NCBI GenBank assembly: GCA_034658975.1
Contig: JAYEGJ010000010.1
Coordinates: 1 to 16,463, forward strand
Direction of reading: 5' to 3'
DNA from: SZUA-217 sp034658975
Lineage (GTDB): Bacteria; Actinomycetota; Acidimicrobiia; Spongiisociales; ZC4RG35
DNA: 16,463 bases
The notes under the pieces are model-generated. The model saw only the letters and a list, made by a program, of their open reading frames with translations. It was not told the DNA's origin and did no database searches. The translations under genes were made by a program, and so were the position numbers. Positions 1 to 8,018 of this stretch are shown here, in pieces. Positions within the stretch are counted from its first letter, which is position 1, and every line of letters starts with the position of its first letter.

Positions 1-1
1 G

Positions 2-2128
2 GCCAACGAGGCGGCGCTCACCGGCGAGTCGATCCCTGTCACCAAGTCAATAGATCCGACCCTCGCCGACGCGTCCCTCGGAGACCGGACCTCGATGGTC
101 TATGCCGGCACCACCATCGTTGCCGGACGCGGGATGGCAATGGTGGTTGAGACGGGCTCCGATACCGAGATGGGCAAGATCGCCGCGCTGTTCAGCGACG
201 ATGAGCCGATCACCCCACTCCAGGTGGAACTCGGACGGGTTGGCCGACGCCTCGGGATCATCGCCCTCGCTGCCGCGGTCCTCATCTTCGGCGCCGGGCT
301 CATCCGCTCCTTCCCGATCGAGACCATGGCGCTCACAGCTGTTGCACTCGCCGTCGCCGCCATCCCCGAAGGGCTCCCAGCCGTGGTCACCGTCAGCCTC
401 GCCGGGGGCCTCCAACGCATGGCCCAGCGGAACGCCATCGTCCGAAGGCTGCCGGCGGTGGAGACTCTCGGTGCCGTCGACGTGATCTGCACCGACAAGA
501 CGGGAACGCTGACCGCACCCGAGCTGAAGGTAGGCACCGTCATCCTCGGCGACGGACGTTCCGGGACCTCTCTCCTTGGTGAGCACGATCAAGTGGTTGA
601 AACCCTGGTGGTCACGGCCGCGCTGTGCAACGACGCCACAGCGTCGACGAACGGGGCGAGCGGCGATCCCACCGAAACGGCCTTGCTGGACGCTCTCGTC
701 GTGGCGGGCATCGACGTCGAGGAGGTTCGCAATGCCGCCCCGCGGATCGACGAGGGCGGTTTCGACGGTCGCCGGAAACGGATGTCCACTGTCCACGAAT
801 CGGGCTCCGGATACGTCCTGTATGTGAAGGGAGCCCCGGAGGTCCTCCTCGAACGGTCCTCGCTGGTCATGACGGAATCGGGTTTCCAGACCCTCGACCA
901 GGCCCTACACGAGTCGATCCACCAGGCCGCCAACGAGATTGCAAGCAATGGAATGAGGACGCTGGCATTCGCATTCAAGACCCTCGCTTTCAGACCTTCC
1001 GATCCCGCCCTGGAGGAAACGGAACTCACATTCATCGGACTCGTGGGTCTGAACGAACGCATTCGAGACGAGGTCCCTGACTCCATCTCCAAGGCTCGAG
1101 ACGCCGGCGTCAACACGGTGATGGTCACCGGCGACCACGCCACGACGGCGGCAGCCGTCGCCGACGCCGTCGGCCTCGTCGAAGGCGAAGTGATGGGTGG
1201 CAAGGACCTGGCTGCGATCACGACCGAAGATTTGGAGAGCGAAATCGCGAGCTACCGGGTGTTCGCCAGAGTGGATCCTGCGGACAAGGTCAAGATCATC
1301 GAGTCGTGGCAGCAAGCCGGCTCGACCGTCGCCATGACCGGAGACGGCGTCAACGACGCTCCGGCGCTCCACCGTGCGGACATCGGTGTTGCCATGGGCT
1401 CGGGAACGGACGTCGCCCGTGAGTCGGCGGCCATGGTCTTGGCGGATGACAACTACTCGACGATCGTGTCTGCCATTGCCGAAGGTCGCCGGATCTTCTC
1501 CAACCTCCGCAATGTCGTTCATTACCTCCTGTCGGCCAACGCTTCCGAAGTCCTCTACGTCCTGACCGGCTTCCTCATCTTCGGTTATCTGGGTGAGCCA
1601 CTGTTGGCCATCCAACTGCTCTGGATCAACCTCCTGTCCGATGCGATGCCGGCGATCGCGCTGGGCATGGACATCCCCGCCCGCGACCTCATGCAGGACC
1701 GTCCGGGCTCCGGAAGGGACGTCCTGAGCGCACGCAATGCCGCCCTTCTCATCACCCAGGGAACAATCCTCGCCACAGCGGCGCTCGCGGCGATGCTCGT
1801 CGGAACCTACTCGTTGGACCTCGATCACGAAACCGTTCGAACCATGGTCTTCAGCACGCTCGTCTTCTCCCAACTGCTCCATGCGCTCAGCGTCCGGGCA
1901 GGTTCTGGCCCTATGCGCCGACCCGGACGATTGCTTGTGGCCTCCTTGTTCGTTTCGGCAGTGCTCCAGTTCTTCGTCGTCTACACGAGCCTCGGGAGCG
2001 ACGTGTTCCATACCCGCCCGCTTAGCCTCAGCGCCATGATCTGGGTGATCGTCGTGTCTATCGGTTCGATGGGGTTGGTCCGACTTCTCAACGTCACCCT
2101 GGGACGCCGGGAACGGGTGGAGGTGTAG
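2..2128 (+). CDS. Cation-transporting P-type ATPase, type II (Ca2+-like), 5'-truncated by window edge
   Basis: Integral membrane pump that probably exports Ca2+ or a similar cation at the expense of ATP. The reading frame is open from base 2, so the N-terminus lies outside the window and 708 codons remain. Counting from the first visible codon: the actuator TGES loop is at 7-10, the TM4 PEGLPA ion-site motif near 122-127, the phosphorylated Asp at 165 in DKTGTLT, the nucleotide-binding KGAPE at 276-280, and the hinge GDGVNDAPA from 447. The TM5 segment SANASEVLY and the TM6 segment LLWINLLSDAMPA keep the Asn, Glu, Asn and Asp positions that bind Ca2+ in SERCA-type pumps, with Ser replacing the TM6 Thr. 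The usual TxN after DKTGTLT reads TAP here. A four-helix C-terminal half follows, as in the family. The exchanger gene starts 10 nt downstream, suggesting co-transcription. The family is certain. Ca2+ specificity is inferred. Confidence 0.93.
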   Translation, partial: ANEAALTGESIPVTKSIDPTLADASLGDRTSMVYAGTTIVAGRGMAMVVETGSDTEMGKIAALFSDDEPITPLQVELGRVGRRLGIIALAAAVLIFGAGLIRSFPIETMALTAVALAVAAIPEGLPAVVTVSLAGGLQRMAQRNAIVRRLPAVETLGAVDVICTDKTGTLTAPELKVGTVILGDGRSGTSLLGEHDQVVETLVVTAALCNDATASTNGASGDPTETALLDALVVAGIDVEEVRNAAPRIDEGGFDGRRKRMSTVHESGSGYVLYVKGAPEVLLERSSLVMTESGFQTLDQALHESIHQAANEIASNGMRTLAFAFKTLAFRPSDPALEETELTFIGLVGLNERIRDEVPDSISKARDAGVNTVMVTGDHATTAAAVADAVGLVEGEVMGGKDLAAITTEDLESEIASYRVFARVDPADKVKIIESWQQAGSTVAMTGDGVNDAPALHRADIGVAMGSGTDVARESAAMVLADDNYSTIVSAIAEGRRIFSNLRNVVHYLLSANASEVLYVLTGFLIFGYLGEPLLAIQLLWINLLSDAMPAIALGMDIPARDLMQDRPGSGRDVLSARNAALLITQGTILATAALAAMLVGTYSLDLDHETVRTMVFSTLVFSQLLHALSVRAGSGPMRRPGRLLVASLFVSAVLQFFVVYTSLGSDVFHTRPLSLSAMIWVIVVSIGSMGLVRLLNVTLGRRERVEV

Positions 2129-2138
2129 GGATCCAGAG

Positions 2139-3080
2139 ATGCTCGACTCAACGCTGGCAATACTGGGCGTAATCGGGGGCTTCACCCTTTCGGTTCTTGC
2201 CAGCCGGAAGGCGGTCGACAACACGGCCGAACTCGCGGCCGGAACCAATATCCCGCCCTTTGTCGTCGGGTTCACGCTCCTCGCATTGGGGACCGATCTC
2301 CCCGAGATCGCCAACTCGATCGTCTCCTCACTTGCTGGCCACGGTGACCTCAACGTCGGGGACTCGGTCGGATCGGCCGCAACCCAGGCAACCCTTGTAC
2401 TGGGACTTCTGCCTTTCGTAGGTGGGGCCGCCATCATGCTGTCGAAGACGCGAGTTCTCCGAATCGGCATTGCCACGGTGTTTGCCTTACTCCTGGGTGC
2501 GGGGCTGATGCTTGACGGCGAGATCAGCCGCATTGACGCGATGATCTTCATCGCAGCCTGGGCCATCGCTACAGCCTTCACCTGGGGCCCGCCCCCGGAG
2601 GGCACTCAGATGGAGCTGTCCCTCGAGGCCACCGAGAAACTGAAGAAGACGCTCGTCGTCCTGCTTGCTCTAGCCGTGGTCGGTGGTGCAACCCTTCTGG
2701 CTGTCTGGGGCTTGACCACGCTGGCCGAGGCCATCAACGTTCCCGAATTCATCGTCGCCTTCTTCCTGGCGTCGTTGGGCACATCACTCCCGGAGCTAGT
2801 GGTGGCCACAACAGCAATGAGGCGGCATCAGACCGAGCTGGCGGTTGGAGACGCCCTCGGCGCAACCCTCATCGACTCGACATTGTCGATAGGCATCGGA
2901 CCCCTCATCGCCCCGATCGTCGTTACGACGAGCCTCGTCGTCCCCGGATCGATCCTGACCGCAGGAGCGGTCGGCATCGTGGCCTTGGTGCTGTCAATCC
3001 GAGGGAATCACGACTGGCGCTCCGGCGTCGCGTTTGTGCTGATCTACCCGGCGCTGTACCTCGTCTTGCTCAACATCTGA
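2139..3080 (+). CDS. Na+/Ca2+ exchanger (CaCA) family antiporter, YrbG-like
   Basis: Predicted 313-residue polytopic membrane antiporter that exchanges Ca2+ (or another cation) for Na+ or H+. It has the two inverted alpha repeats of the family, separated by a hydrophilic loop around residues 150-170. Repeat 1 carries GTDLPE at 51-56 and GDSVGS at 74-79. Repeat 2 carries GTSLPE at 214-219 and GDALGA at 237-242. The glutamates E56 and E219 are retained. Against the archaeal NCX_Mj ion site as I recall it, S51 becomes D53, N81 becomes Q83 and S236 becomes A242, while D240 is kept as D246, so ion preference or stoichiometry may differ. Length is normal for prokaryotic members. The ATG lies 10 nt after the ATPase stop, with GGAGG and AGGG purine runs in the ATPase end serving as a ribosome site. 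A 53-nt palindrome begins 2 nt after its stop. Confidence 0.92.
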   Translation: MLDSTLAILGVIGGFTLSVLASRKAVDNTAELAAGTNIPPFVVGFTLLALGTDLPEIANSIVSSLAGHGDLNVGDSVGSAATQATLVLGLLPFVGGAAIMLSKTRVLRIGIATVFALLLGAGLMLDGEISRIDAMIFIAAWAIATAFTWGPPPEGTQMELSLEATEKLKKTLVVLLALAVVGGATLLAVWGLTTLAEAINVPEFIVAFFLASLGTSLPELVVATTAMRRHQTELAVGDALGATLIDSTLSIGIGPLIAPIVVTTSLVVPGSILTAGAVGIVALVLSIRGNHDWRSGVAFVLIYPALYLVLLNI

Positions 3081-3081
3081 G

Positions 3082-3134
3082 CCGTTCTGTGAAGATCTAC
3101 TACGCGTCACGCGTAGCTAATCCTCACAGAACGG
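3082..3134. repeat. 53-nt palindrome, copy A (between convergent genes)
   Basis: Inverted repeat of two 26-nt arms around a central C at 3108. The outer 11 nt (CCGTTCTGTGA and its complement) and the inner 8 nt pair perfectly; 4 mismatches lie between them, so 22 of 26 positions pair. The core is TACGCGT-C-ACGCGTA. It starts 2 nt after the exchanger stop and ends 12 nt before the fumC stop, so it could act as a bidirectional transcription terminator. Neither side has a T-run, so a classic intrinsic terminator is not supported. Copy B at 8082-8134 has the same length, ends and core. Confidence 0.88.
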
Positions 3135-3146
3135 TTGGAAACGGGT

Positions 3147-4526
3147 CTAGCGGACGCCGCCCTCGGTCATCTTCTTGATGTCCAGCGCCGCGTCGAGCTC
3201 ATCAGCCGACATCAAGTCCGCCTCCAACACCAACTCACGCACCGACCGCCCCGTGGCCACGGCTTCCTTGGCGATCTTCGCCCCGTTGTCGTAGCCGATG
3301 TAGGGGTTGAGGGCCGTGACGATGATGGCGTTCTTGCCGACAAGCTCATCGGCCCGCTCGCGGTTGGCTTCCAAGCCGTCAACCGCTTTCTGACCGAACG
3401 TGTCGCAGGCGTTGGTGAGCAGACCCACCGACTCGAGGAAGTTGTGGATCATCACCGGCATCATCACGTTGAGCTCGAAGTTGCCATTGGCTCCACTCCA
3501 TGCCACCGACATGTCATTGCCAACCACCTGTGCGGCGACCTGCATCATCATCTCCGACATCACCGGGTTGACCTTGCCCGGCATGATCGAGGACCCGGGT
3601 TGGAGCGCCGGGATCTTCAACTCGTAAATACCCGAGGTCGGGCCGGAGCCGAGGAAGCGGATGTCGTTGGCGATCTTGAACAGTGAAACGGCCACGGTTC
3701 GGAGCACACCGGATGCGTTGACCAGAGCGTCTTTGGAGCCCTGAGCCTCGAAGTGGTCGTCCGCCTCGCGGAAGGCATAACCGGTCCGCTCGGCCATGAG
3801 CGCGATCACTGCGGCGGCATACCCCTCGGGAGCGTTGATGCCGGTGCCGACGGCAGTACCACCCAGCGCAAGTTCCTCGAGTTCGGGCAGGACCTTCTCG
3901 ACCCGCTCAAAGCCCTTTCTCAGTTGGGTGGCGTATCCAGCGAACTCCTGGCCCAGGGTGACCGGAGTCGCATCCATGAGATGGGTTCTGCCCGACTTCA
4001 CAACGTCGGAGAACTCATCGGCCTTTGCCTCCAGCGAACCGGCAAGCCGGTCGAGGGCGGGCAAGAGATCTTCACTGAGAGCAGCAACGGCAGCGACGTG
4101 CATGGCCGCCGGGATCACATCATTGGACGACTGCCCGAAGTTGACATCGTCATTTGGATGGACACTCCCCTCGGCAAGCAACTGTGTCGCTCGGGAGGCG
4201 ATCACCTCATTGGCGTTCGTGTTCGTCGAGGTTCCGGATCCGGTCTGGAAGATGTCGAGGACGAAGTGAGTATCGAGGGCACCCTCCATCACCTCGTCCG
4301 CCGCGGAACGAACCGCGCCCGAAGTGGCGTCGTCCTTGAAATCCATTTCCCCGGCAACGGTTCCGGCAGAGCCCTTGAGCAGACCGAGGGCCCAGATGAA
4401 TCGCCGCCCAAAACGATGACTAGAGATCGGGAAGTTGTCGACGGCCCGTTGCGTCGATGCTCCGTACAGAGCGTCGGTCGGGACCTGCACTTCGCCCATC
4501 GAGTCCTTCTCAATGCGGTACTCCAC
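3147..4526 (-). CDS. fumC: Class II fumarate hydratase
   Basis: Cytosolic iron-independent fumarase that interconverts fumarate and malate in the TCA cycle, active as a homotetramer. The 459-residue length is typical. The family signature GSSIMPGKVNP is at 311-321, with S313 the probable catalytic serine of the mobile loop. H182 in THLMDATP matches the catalytic histidine. GSGTSTNTNANE lies in the N-terminal half, and the N-terminus MEYRIEKDSMGEVQVP is canonical. The start is GTG with a perfect AGGAGG seven bases upstream. It is the last gene of the leftward sufD-rieske-sufC-peptidase block, 39 nt after the peptidase stop. Its own strong ribosome site means it can be translated independently. 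Aspartase and argininosuccinate lyase share the fold, but the N- and C-terminal sequences fit fumarase. Confidence 0.97.
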   Translation of the reverse strand: MEYRIEKDSMGEVQVPTDALYGASTQRAVDNFPISSHRFGRRFIWALGLLKGSAGTVAGEMDFKDDATSGAVRSAADEVMEGALDTHFVLDIFQTGSGTSTNTNANEVIASRATQLLAEGSVHPNDDVNFGQSSNDVIPAAMHVAAVAALSEDLLPALDRLAGSLEAKADEFSDVVKSGRTHLMDATPVTLGQEFAGYATQLRKGFERVEKVLPELEELALGGTAVGTGINAPEGYAAAVIALMAERTGYAFREADDHFEAQGSKDALVNASGVLRTVAVSLFKIANDIRFLGSGPTSGIYELKIPALQPGSSIMPGKVNPVMSEMMMQVAAQVVGNDMSVAWSGANGNFELNVMMPVMIHNFLESVGLLTNACDTFGQKAVDGLEANRERADELVGKNAIIVTALNPYIGYDNGAKIAKEAVATGRSVRELVLEADLMSADELDAALDIKKMTEGGVR

Positions 4527-4533
4527 TGTGATG

Positions 4534-4539
4534 CCTCCT
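4534..4539 (-). promoter_or_regulatory. Ribosome binding site of fumC
   Basis: On the minus strand this reads AGGAGG, seven bases before a GTG codon. It fixes GTG at 4526 as the fumC start, which agrees with the usual N-terminus of the family. Confidence 0.8.
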
Positions 4540-4565
4540 GATTCAGTTGGACGTGACGCTAGGAG

Positions 4566-5648
4566 TCACAAGGCTCCAAGGTAATGCGACTGCGAGTCGT
4601 ACAAATCATCGAGCGATCTCATGATCGGATCCTCGGCGTCCACCGCCTTCACAGCGATGAGAAGAAGGTCGACAAGCCCGTGGAAATCGTTCAGCGAGAT
4701 CTCCTCCAGCATGGGGATTGCCTCAGCGCGGCCCACCTCGAATTCATCGAGATTCCCCCGGTTGTGGTGGTAGCCGAGCGGCATGCACAGACCGGTGGCC
4801 TGGTATCCGTAGACGCCGAATGCCGTCGCCTCGCACCCGCCGCCATCCATGAGCTTGCGCTGATATCTGAGGCCGCTCGTCGCCGCTGCTCGACTGATCC
4901 GGTTGGTGAGCTCTCGATCGAAAACCGTCGACCGGTCGCCCGTCCTGATGACCGGGCCGTTCCCCATCGGGGCGTTGGGCAGGGCTCGCGACGTCTCGAC
5001 GTTGATGACCCGGGCCTCGATCGGGATTGTCTGATGTTTCGCCGCGTGGATGGCCCCGATCAGCCCGACCTCTTCGGCCCTGGTCAGAAGAACGCCGAAA
5101 TGCCTCAGCTCGGGTTTACCCCGTGCTCGATCGAGGGCGGCCAGCGAGGCGGCGCATCCAGCCAGGTCGTCAAGGGACGGGGCCGAGAAGATGTCTTCAC
5201 GTGCCCTTGGCTTGCGCATCTTCCACATGGCGATGTCGCCGGGTTGGACATCTCCCGTAATTCTCATGGTGCCCGTGCTGGTTGGCGGGTCGTAGGAGAT
5301 GACCCGGCCGGTACCTCCGTCAGAACGCGACGTGACCTCGACACGAGCGTCCTCGAAATACTGCATATTGACGCCGCCACGGAACTCGAAGGTCGCCTCC
5401 CTTCCCTCAACGGACAGGATCACGAAGGCCGGATGGTCCATGTGTGCCGCAGCAAAGACGGGGGCGTGCCTCTTGCGACCCTTCTGGGTGATGAACAGGT
5501 TGCCACCCGAGTCCCGGGTGAGCCTGAGGTCGTCTCTCCTCGAAACCCACTTCTCGACCCAGGCGACCACGGCGTCCTCCATCCCGGAGGCCGTGGGGAG
5601 ATGGGTTAGCTCGCTGAGCCACTTCTCGGCAGTGGCCCGGCTTGCCAT
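4566..5648 (-). CDS. M42-like metalloaminopeptidase
   Basis: Predicted cytosolic di-metal peptidase (M42, glutamyl aminopeptidase/endoglucanase-M type, with the fold shared by M20/M28), 360 residues, near family length. Visible metal and catalytic residues in order: H69 and D71 (AAHMDHP), bridging D160 or D161 (PSLDDLAG), the catalytic pair E192-E193 (TRAEEVGL), E218 (NVETS) where a metal-binding Asp or Glu is expected, and H294/H295 (GYHHNRGN). Residues of roughly 85-150 form the inserted beta-barrel domain typical of M42. No signal peptide is seen. Its ATG overlaps the sufC stop by one base (TGATG), so it is probably translationally coupled to the Fe-S cluster genes, though no functional link is obvious. 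Substrate is unknown. Misannotation as a cellulase is common in this family. Confidence 0.88.
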   Translation of the reverse strand: MASRATAEKWLSELTHLPTASGMEDAVVAWVEKWVSRRDDLRLTRDSGGNLFITQKGRKRHAPVFAAAHMDHPAFVILSVEGREATFEFRGGVNMQYFEDARVEVTSRSDGGTGRVISYDPPTSTGTMRITGDVQPGDIAMWKMRKPRAREDIFSAPSLDDLAGCAASLAALDRARGKPELRHFGVLLTRAEEVGLIGAIHAAKHQTIPIEARVINVETSRALPNAPMGNGPVIRTGDRSTVFDRELTNRISRAAATSGLRYQRKLMDGGGCEATAFGVYGYQATGLCMPLGYHHNRGNLDEFEVGRAEAIPMLEEISLNDFHGLVDLLLIAVKAVDAEDPIMRSLDDLYDSQSHYLGAL

Positions 5649-6451
5649 CAGACGTCGAAGGGAGTTTGCGTGAAGAAGTCGGCAGGCTTGCGCATCGGCC
5701 CTTCCTCGCTGGGCTTCTCGATTCCGAGACGATTCCGTACCGCGTCGTAGCCGCCTGACTCCAGCTCCTCGGCGAGCTCGCTCCCGCCGCTATCGACGAT
5801 CTTGCCATCGATCATCACGTGAATCCTGTTGGGTGTCAGATAGCGAAGGATTCGGCTGTAGTGGGTAATCATCACCACGCCGAGATCCGGGGAGCGCATT
5901 TCCTCCACGGCCTCGGCGACCTGACGAACGGCGTCGATGTCGAGGCCGGAGTCGATCTCGTCGAGCAGGGCCACCTTCGGGCGGAGCACGGCCATCTGGA
6001 AGATCTCCGAGCGCTTCTTCTCGCCACCTGAAAGGTCGTAGTTGAGCGATCGGTCGAGAAAGGGAACCATGCCGAACCGCTCGCTCTCTGCCTTGATGCG
6101 ATCTAGTGCGACGCTGGAGTCAATGCCGCGGTCGGCGGCCGCCTCGAGCATGAACTCACTAAGACGGACGCCGGGCACTTCGGTCGGATACTGGAAACCT
6201 TGAAGAAGCCCCAGCCGCGCCCGCTCGTCGACATCCTTGTCCAGCAGATTGTCGCCATTGATCGAGGCGGACCCCTGAACCTGGTAGCCCGACTTCCCGG
6301 TCAGCACATGACAAAGGGTGGACTTGCCGGACCCGTTGGGACCCATGATGGCGTGGACCTCACCAAACGGGATTTCGATCGAAAGGCCGTTGAGGATCTG
6401 CTTCCCCTCGACGCCGGCGTACAGGTCCGAAACCTTGAGTGCGGTTCTCAT
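5648..6451 (-). CDS. sufC: SufC, Fe-S cluster assembly ATPase
   Basis: Soluble ABC-type ATPase (267 residues) that powers the SufBCD scaffold for iron-sulfur cluster assembly. Walker A GPNGSGKST is at 37-45, the Q-loop Gln near 84-87, the signature LSGGEKKR at 140-147, Walker B ALLDEIDSGLD at 161-171 with catalytic E165, and the H-loop His at 197 in ITHYSR. ITHYSRIL and the C-terminal region around IHVMIDGKIVDSG are characteristic of SufC rather than of transporter ATPases, and no transmembrane partner gene is present. I chose the ATG at 6451 over the longer open frame reaching 6637 because GGAGG lies just upstream and the family starts here. The start overlaps the Rieske gene stop by 4 nt (ATGA). 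The stop overlaps the peptidase start by 1 nt. Confidence 0.96.
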   Translation of the reverse strand: MRTALKVSDLYAGVEGKQILNGLSIEIPFGEVHAIMGPNGSGKSTLCHVLTGKSGYQVQGSASINGDNLLDKDVDERARLGLLQGFQYPTEVPGVRLSEFMLEAAADRGIDSSVALDRIKAESERFGMVPFLDRSLNYDLSGGEKKRSEIFQMAVLRPKVALLDEIDSGLDIDAVRQVAEAVEEMRSPDLGVVMITHYSRILRYLTPNRIHVMIDGKIVDSGGSELAEELESGGYDAVRNRLGIEKPSEEGPMRKPADFFTQTPFDV

Positions 6452-6759
6452 TGATCCTCCAGGGAAAGAAACACGGTCCCGTTCTCGACCGCTATGTCGT
6501 AGGTCGGAACGGGTGAACTTGCTGGTAGCGAGGTTGCTGCACCGGTCTTGAGATCGAACTCGGCTCCATGCCGCGGACACTCGACCGACCGACCGAAGAC
6601 GTATCCTTCGGCAAGAGACGCTTCGGCATGCGAGCACCGGTCGCCCAAGGCGTAAACGTCATCGCCAACCCGGAACACGGCGATCCGATGATCCCCCACC
6701 TTCACCCGCACTCCCCCGTCCCGAGGAAGGCTGTCAAGGGCTGCGACCTCGATCTTCAC
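6448..6759 (-). CDS. Rieske [2Fe-2S] ferredoxin of the suf cluster
   Basis: Small soluble electron-transfer protein, 103 residues. The two Rieske ligand boxes are C42-S-H44 and C61-P-R-H64-G, giving the two Cys and two His ligands of a [2Fe-2S] centre. Related non-haem Rieske ferredoxins commonly sit between sufD and sufC in Actinobacteria, and may supply electrons to Fe-S assembly or to a dioxygenase. No oxygenase gene is nearby, which favours the assembly role; this is inference. The start is GTG, overlapping the sufD stop by 4 nt (GTGA). The Shine-Dalgarno is weak, so translation is probably coupled to sufD. Confidence 0.93.
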   Translation of the reverse strand: MKIEVAALDSLPRDGGVRVKVGDHRIAVFRVGDDVYALGDRCSHAEASLAEGYVFGRSVECPRHGAEFDLKTGAATSLPASSPVPTYDIAVENGTVFLSLEDQ

Positions 6760-8012
6760 GCCACTCGCCCTTCTTCTTGGGCTCTGGCGAATCGGCTGAA
6801 CACCACATCGGAAACAGGCCCGGCGACACCCTCGATGGGGAGTCGGTCGATGACCTCCTGGAAGAAACCCCTGATCAGCAAACGTTCGGCTCGTTCTTTG
6901 GAAAGACCCCGGCTCAGCAGGTAGTAGAGGTAATCCTCTTCGAGCGGGCCGACCGAAGATCCATGGCCGCAGATGACGTCGTCACAGAGAATCTCGAGGT
7001 TGGGAACGGAGTGCGCCTTCGCGTTCTCCGAGAGCACGAGGTTTCGGTTGGTCTCGAATGTCGAGGTCTTCTGTGCGTCCTTCTCGATGCGAAGCAGGCC
7101 GGTGAACACACTCTGGGCCGAGTCTTCGACAGCGCCCTTCAAGAAAACATCCGACGACGTGCTCCGACCGATGTGCTTGATGAGCATCCGATAGTCGAGC
7201 GTCTGCGATCCCTCACCGAAATAGAGGCCAACCATCTTGGAGGAAGACCCGTCGCCTATGAGATTCACCCCGAGGTCGAGTCGGCCCAGGTTGCCGCCCA
7301 GGCCGACCTCGCCAAGATGGCCTGTGGCGTCCCGACCGAGAGTCATCCGCTGGTGAACGACATTGGAGGCAGCGTGGTCGAGTCCCTGAACCGAGAGGAA
7401 ACGGAGCCGGCCACCGTCGCCAACGTCGAGCGCAACCTCAGGAACCATCAGCAGTTCAGCGCCTTCGGCGCTCCGGTATACGACGAGCACGCGGGCTTCG
7501 GCGTTCTGTCCGACGGTCACGACTATGTGAGGAAAGGATGCGGTCCCCTGCGTCACGCCCTGGACTTCCACAACGAGCGGCGATTCCATGACTTCGTTGG
7601 CCGCGACATCGATGAACACGGAGTCGTTGGCGAAGGCGGTGTGAGCCGCCGCGAGCTTGTTGTGATCGGGGGGAACGACCGAGAAGTCCCGCTCCGCCGA
7701 GTCTGCGATCGTGGTCACGAATCCGTTTCCGGCTCGGGCATCCACGACGCTCCCGTCGACGATCAGGACGTGGCCGGCCTTGTCATCGACCGACTCGAGA
7801 AATGGGCCGTCCGAAAGCCTCGCACCAGGCTGGGTGACAGGCGAGAGCTCGCTGAAGGGCATGTCGTAATTGACATACCGCCAGTCCTCTTCGGCTCCTG
7901 TCGGCTCGTCCAAGGCCTGAAACACCTCAAAGGCCGAATCCATCTGGCTCGCCCTCCAGGCCGGCTGATCGGCTTTCAGTAAGGCGAGGTTTTCTGCATC
8001 AAACGCGGTCAA
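6756..8012 (-). CDS. sufD: SufD, Fe-S cluster scaffold subunit
   Basis: Cytosolic beta-helix scaffold protein that pairs with SufB and SufC to build Fe-S clusters, 418 residues (E. coli SufD is close to this). The N-terminal W-R-x-V/T region (EEDWRYVNYDMPFSEL) and the C-terminal NLEILCDDVICGHGSSVG are SufB/SufD hallmarks. H350 in CGHGSSVG corresponds to the SufD histidine at the SufB-SufD interface, with C348 beside it. The length and N-terminus fit SufD, not the longer SufB. The start is TTG at 8012, supported by GGAG six bases upstream; the next in-frame ATG is codon 24, inside the conserved N-terminal helix. It is first in the five-gene leftward block. SufB is not adjacent, which is unusual. 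Confidence 0.92.
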   Translation of the reverse strand: MTAFDAENLALLKADQPAWRASQMDSAFEVFQALDEPTGAEEDWRYVNYDMPFSELSPVTQPGARLSDGPFLESVDDKAGHVLIVDGSVVDARAGNGFVTTIADSAERDFSVVPPDHNKLAAAHTAFANDSVFIDVAANEVMESPLVVEVQGVTQGTASFPHIVVTVGQNAEARVLVVYRSAEGAELLMVPEVALDVGDGGRLRFLSVQGLDHAASNVVHQRMTLGRDATGHLGEVGLGGNLGRLDLGVNLIGDGSSSKMVGLYFGEGSQTLDYRMLIKHIGRSTSSDVFLKGAVEDSAQSVFTGLLRIEKDAQKTSTFETNRNLVLSENAKAHSVPNLEILCDDVICGHGSSVGPLEEDYLYYLLSRGLSKERAERLLIRGFFQEVIDRLPIEGVAGPVSDVVFSRFARAQEEGRVA

Positions 8013-8018
8013 GAAACA

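Noticed and set aside
905..2605. 566-codon open frame on the minus strand across the ATPase and exchanger genes
   Set aside because: It is antisense to two genes with intact family motifs; the translation is low-complexity, rich in Arg, Asp and Gly, with no domain. High-GC genes routinely leave such frames open.
4553..4569. Small inverted repeat GTGAC-N7-GTCAC between the peptidase and fumC genes
   Set aside because: A 5-bp stem without a T-run is expected by chance and is too weak for a terminator.
6452..6637. N-terminal extension of SufC
   Set aside because: The added residues are antisense-like, lie inside the Rieske gene, and a good ribosome site marks ATG 6451.
6777..7982. 401-codon plus-strand frame opposite sufD, and similar long frames at 3753-4541, 4584-5609 and 8864-9679
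   Set aside because: All are mirror frames of well-supported minus-strand genes, with Arg/His/Asp-rich translations lacking motifs.
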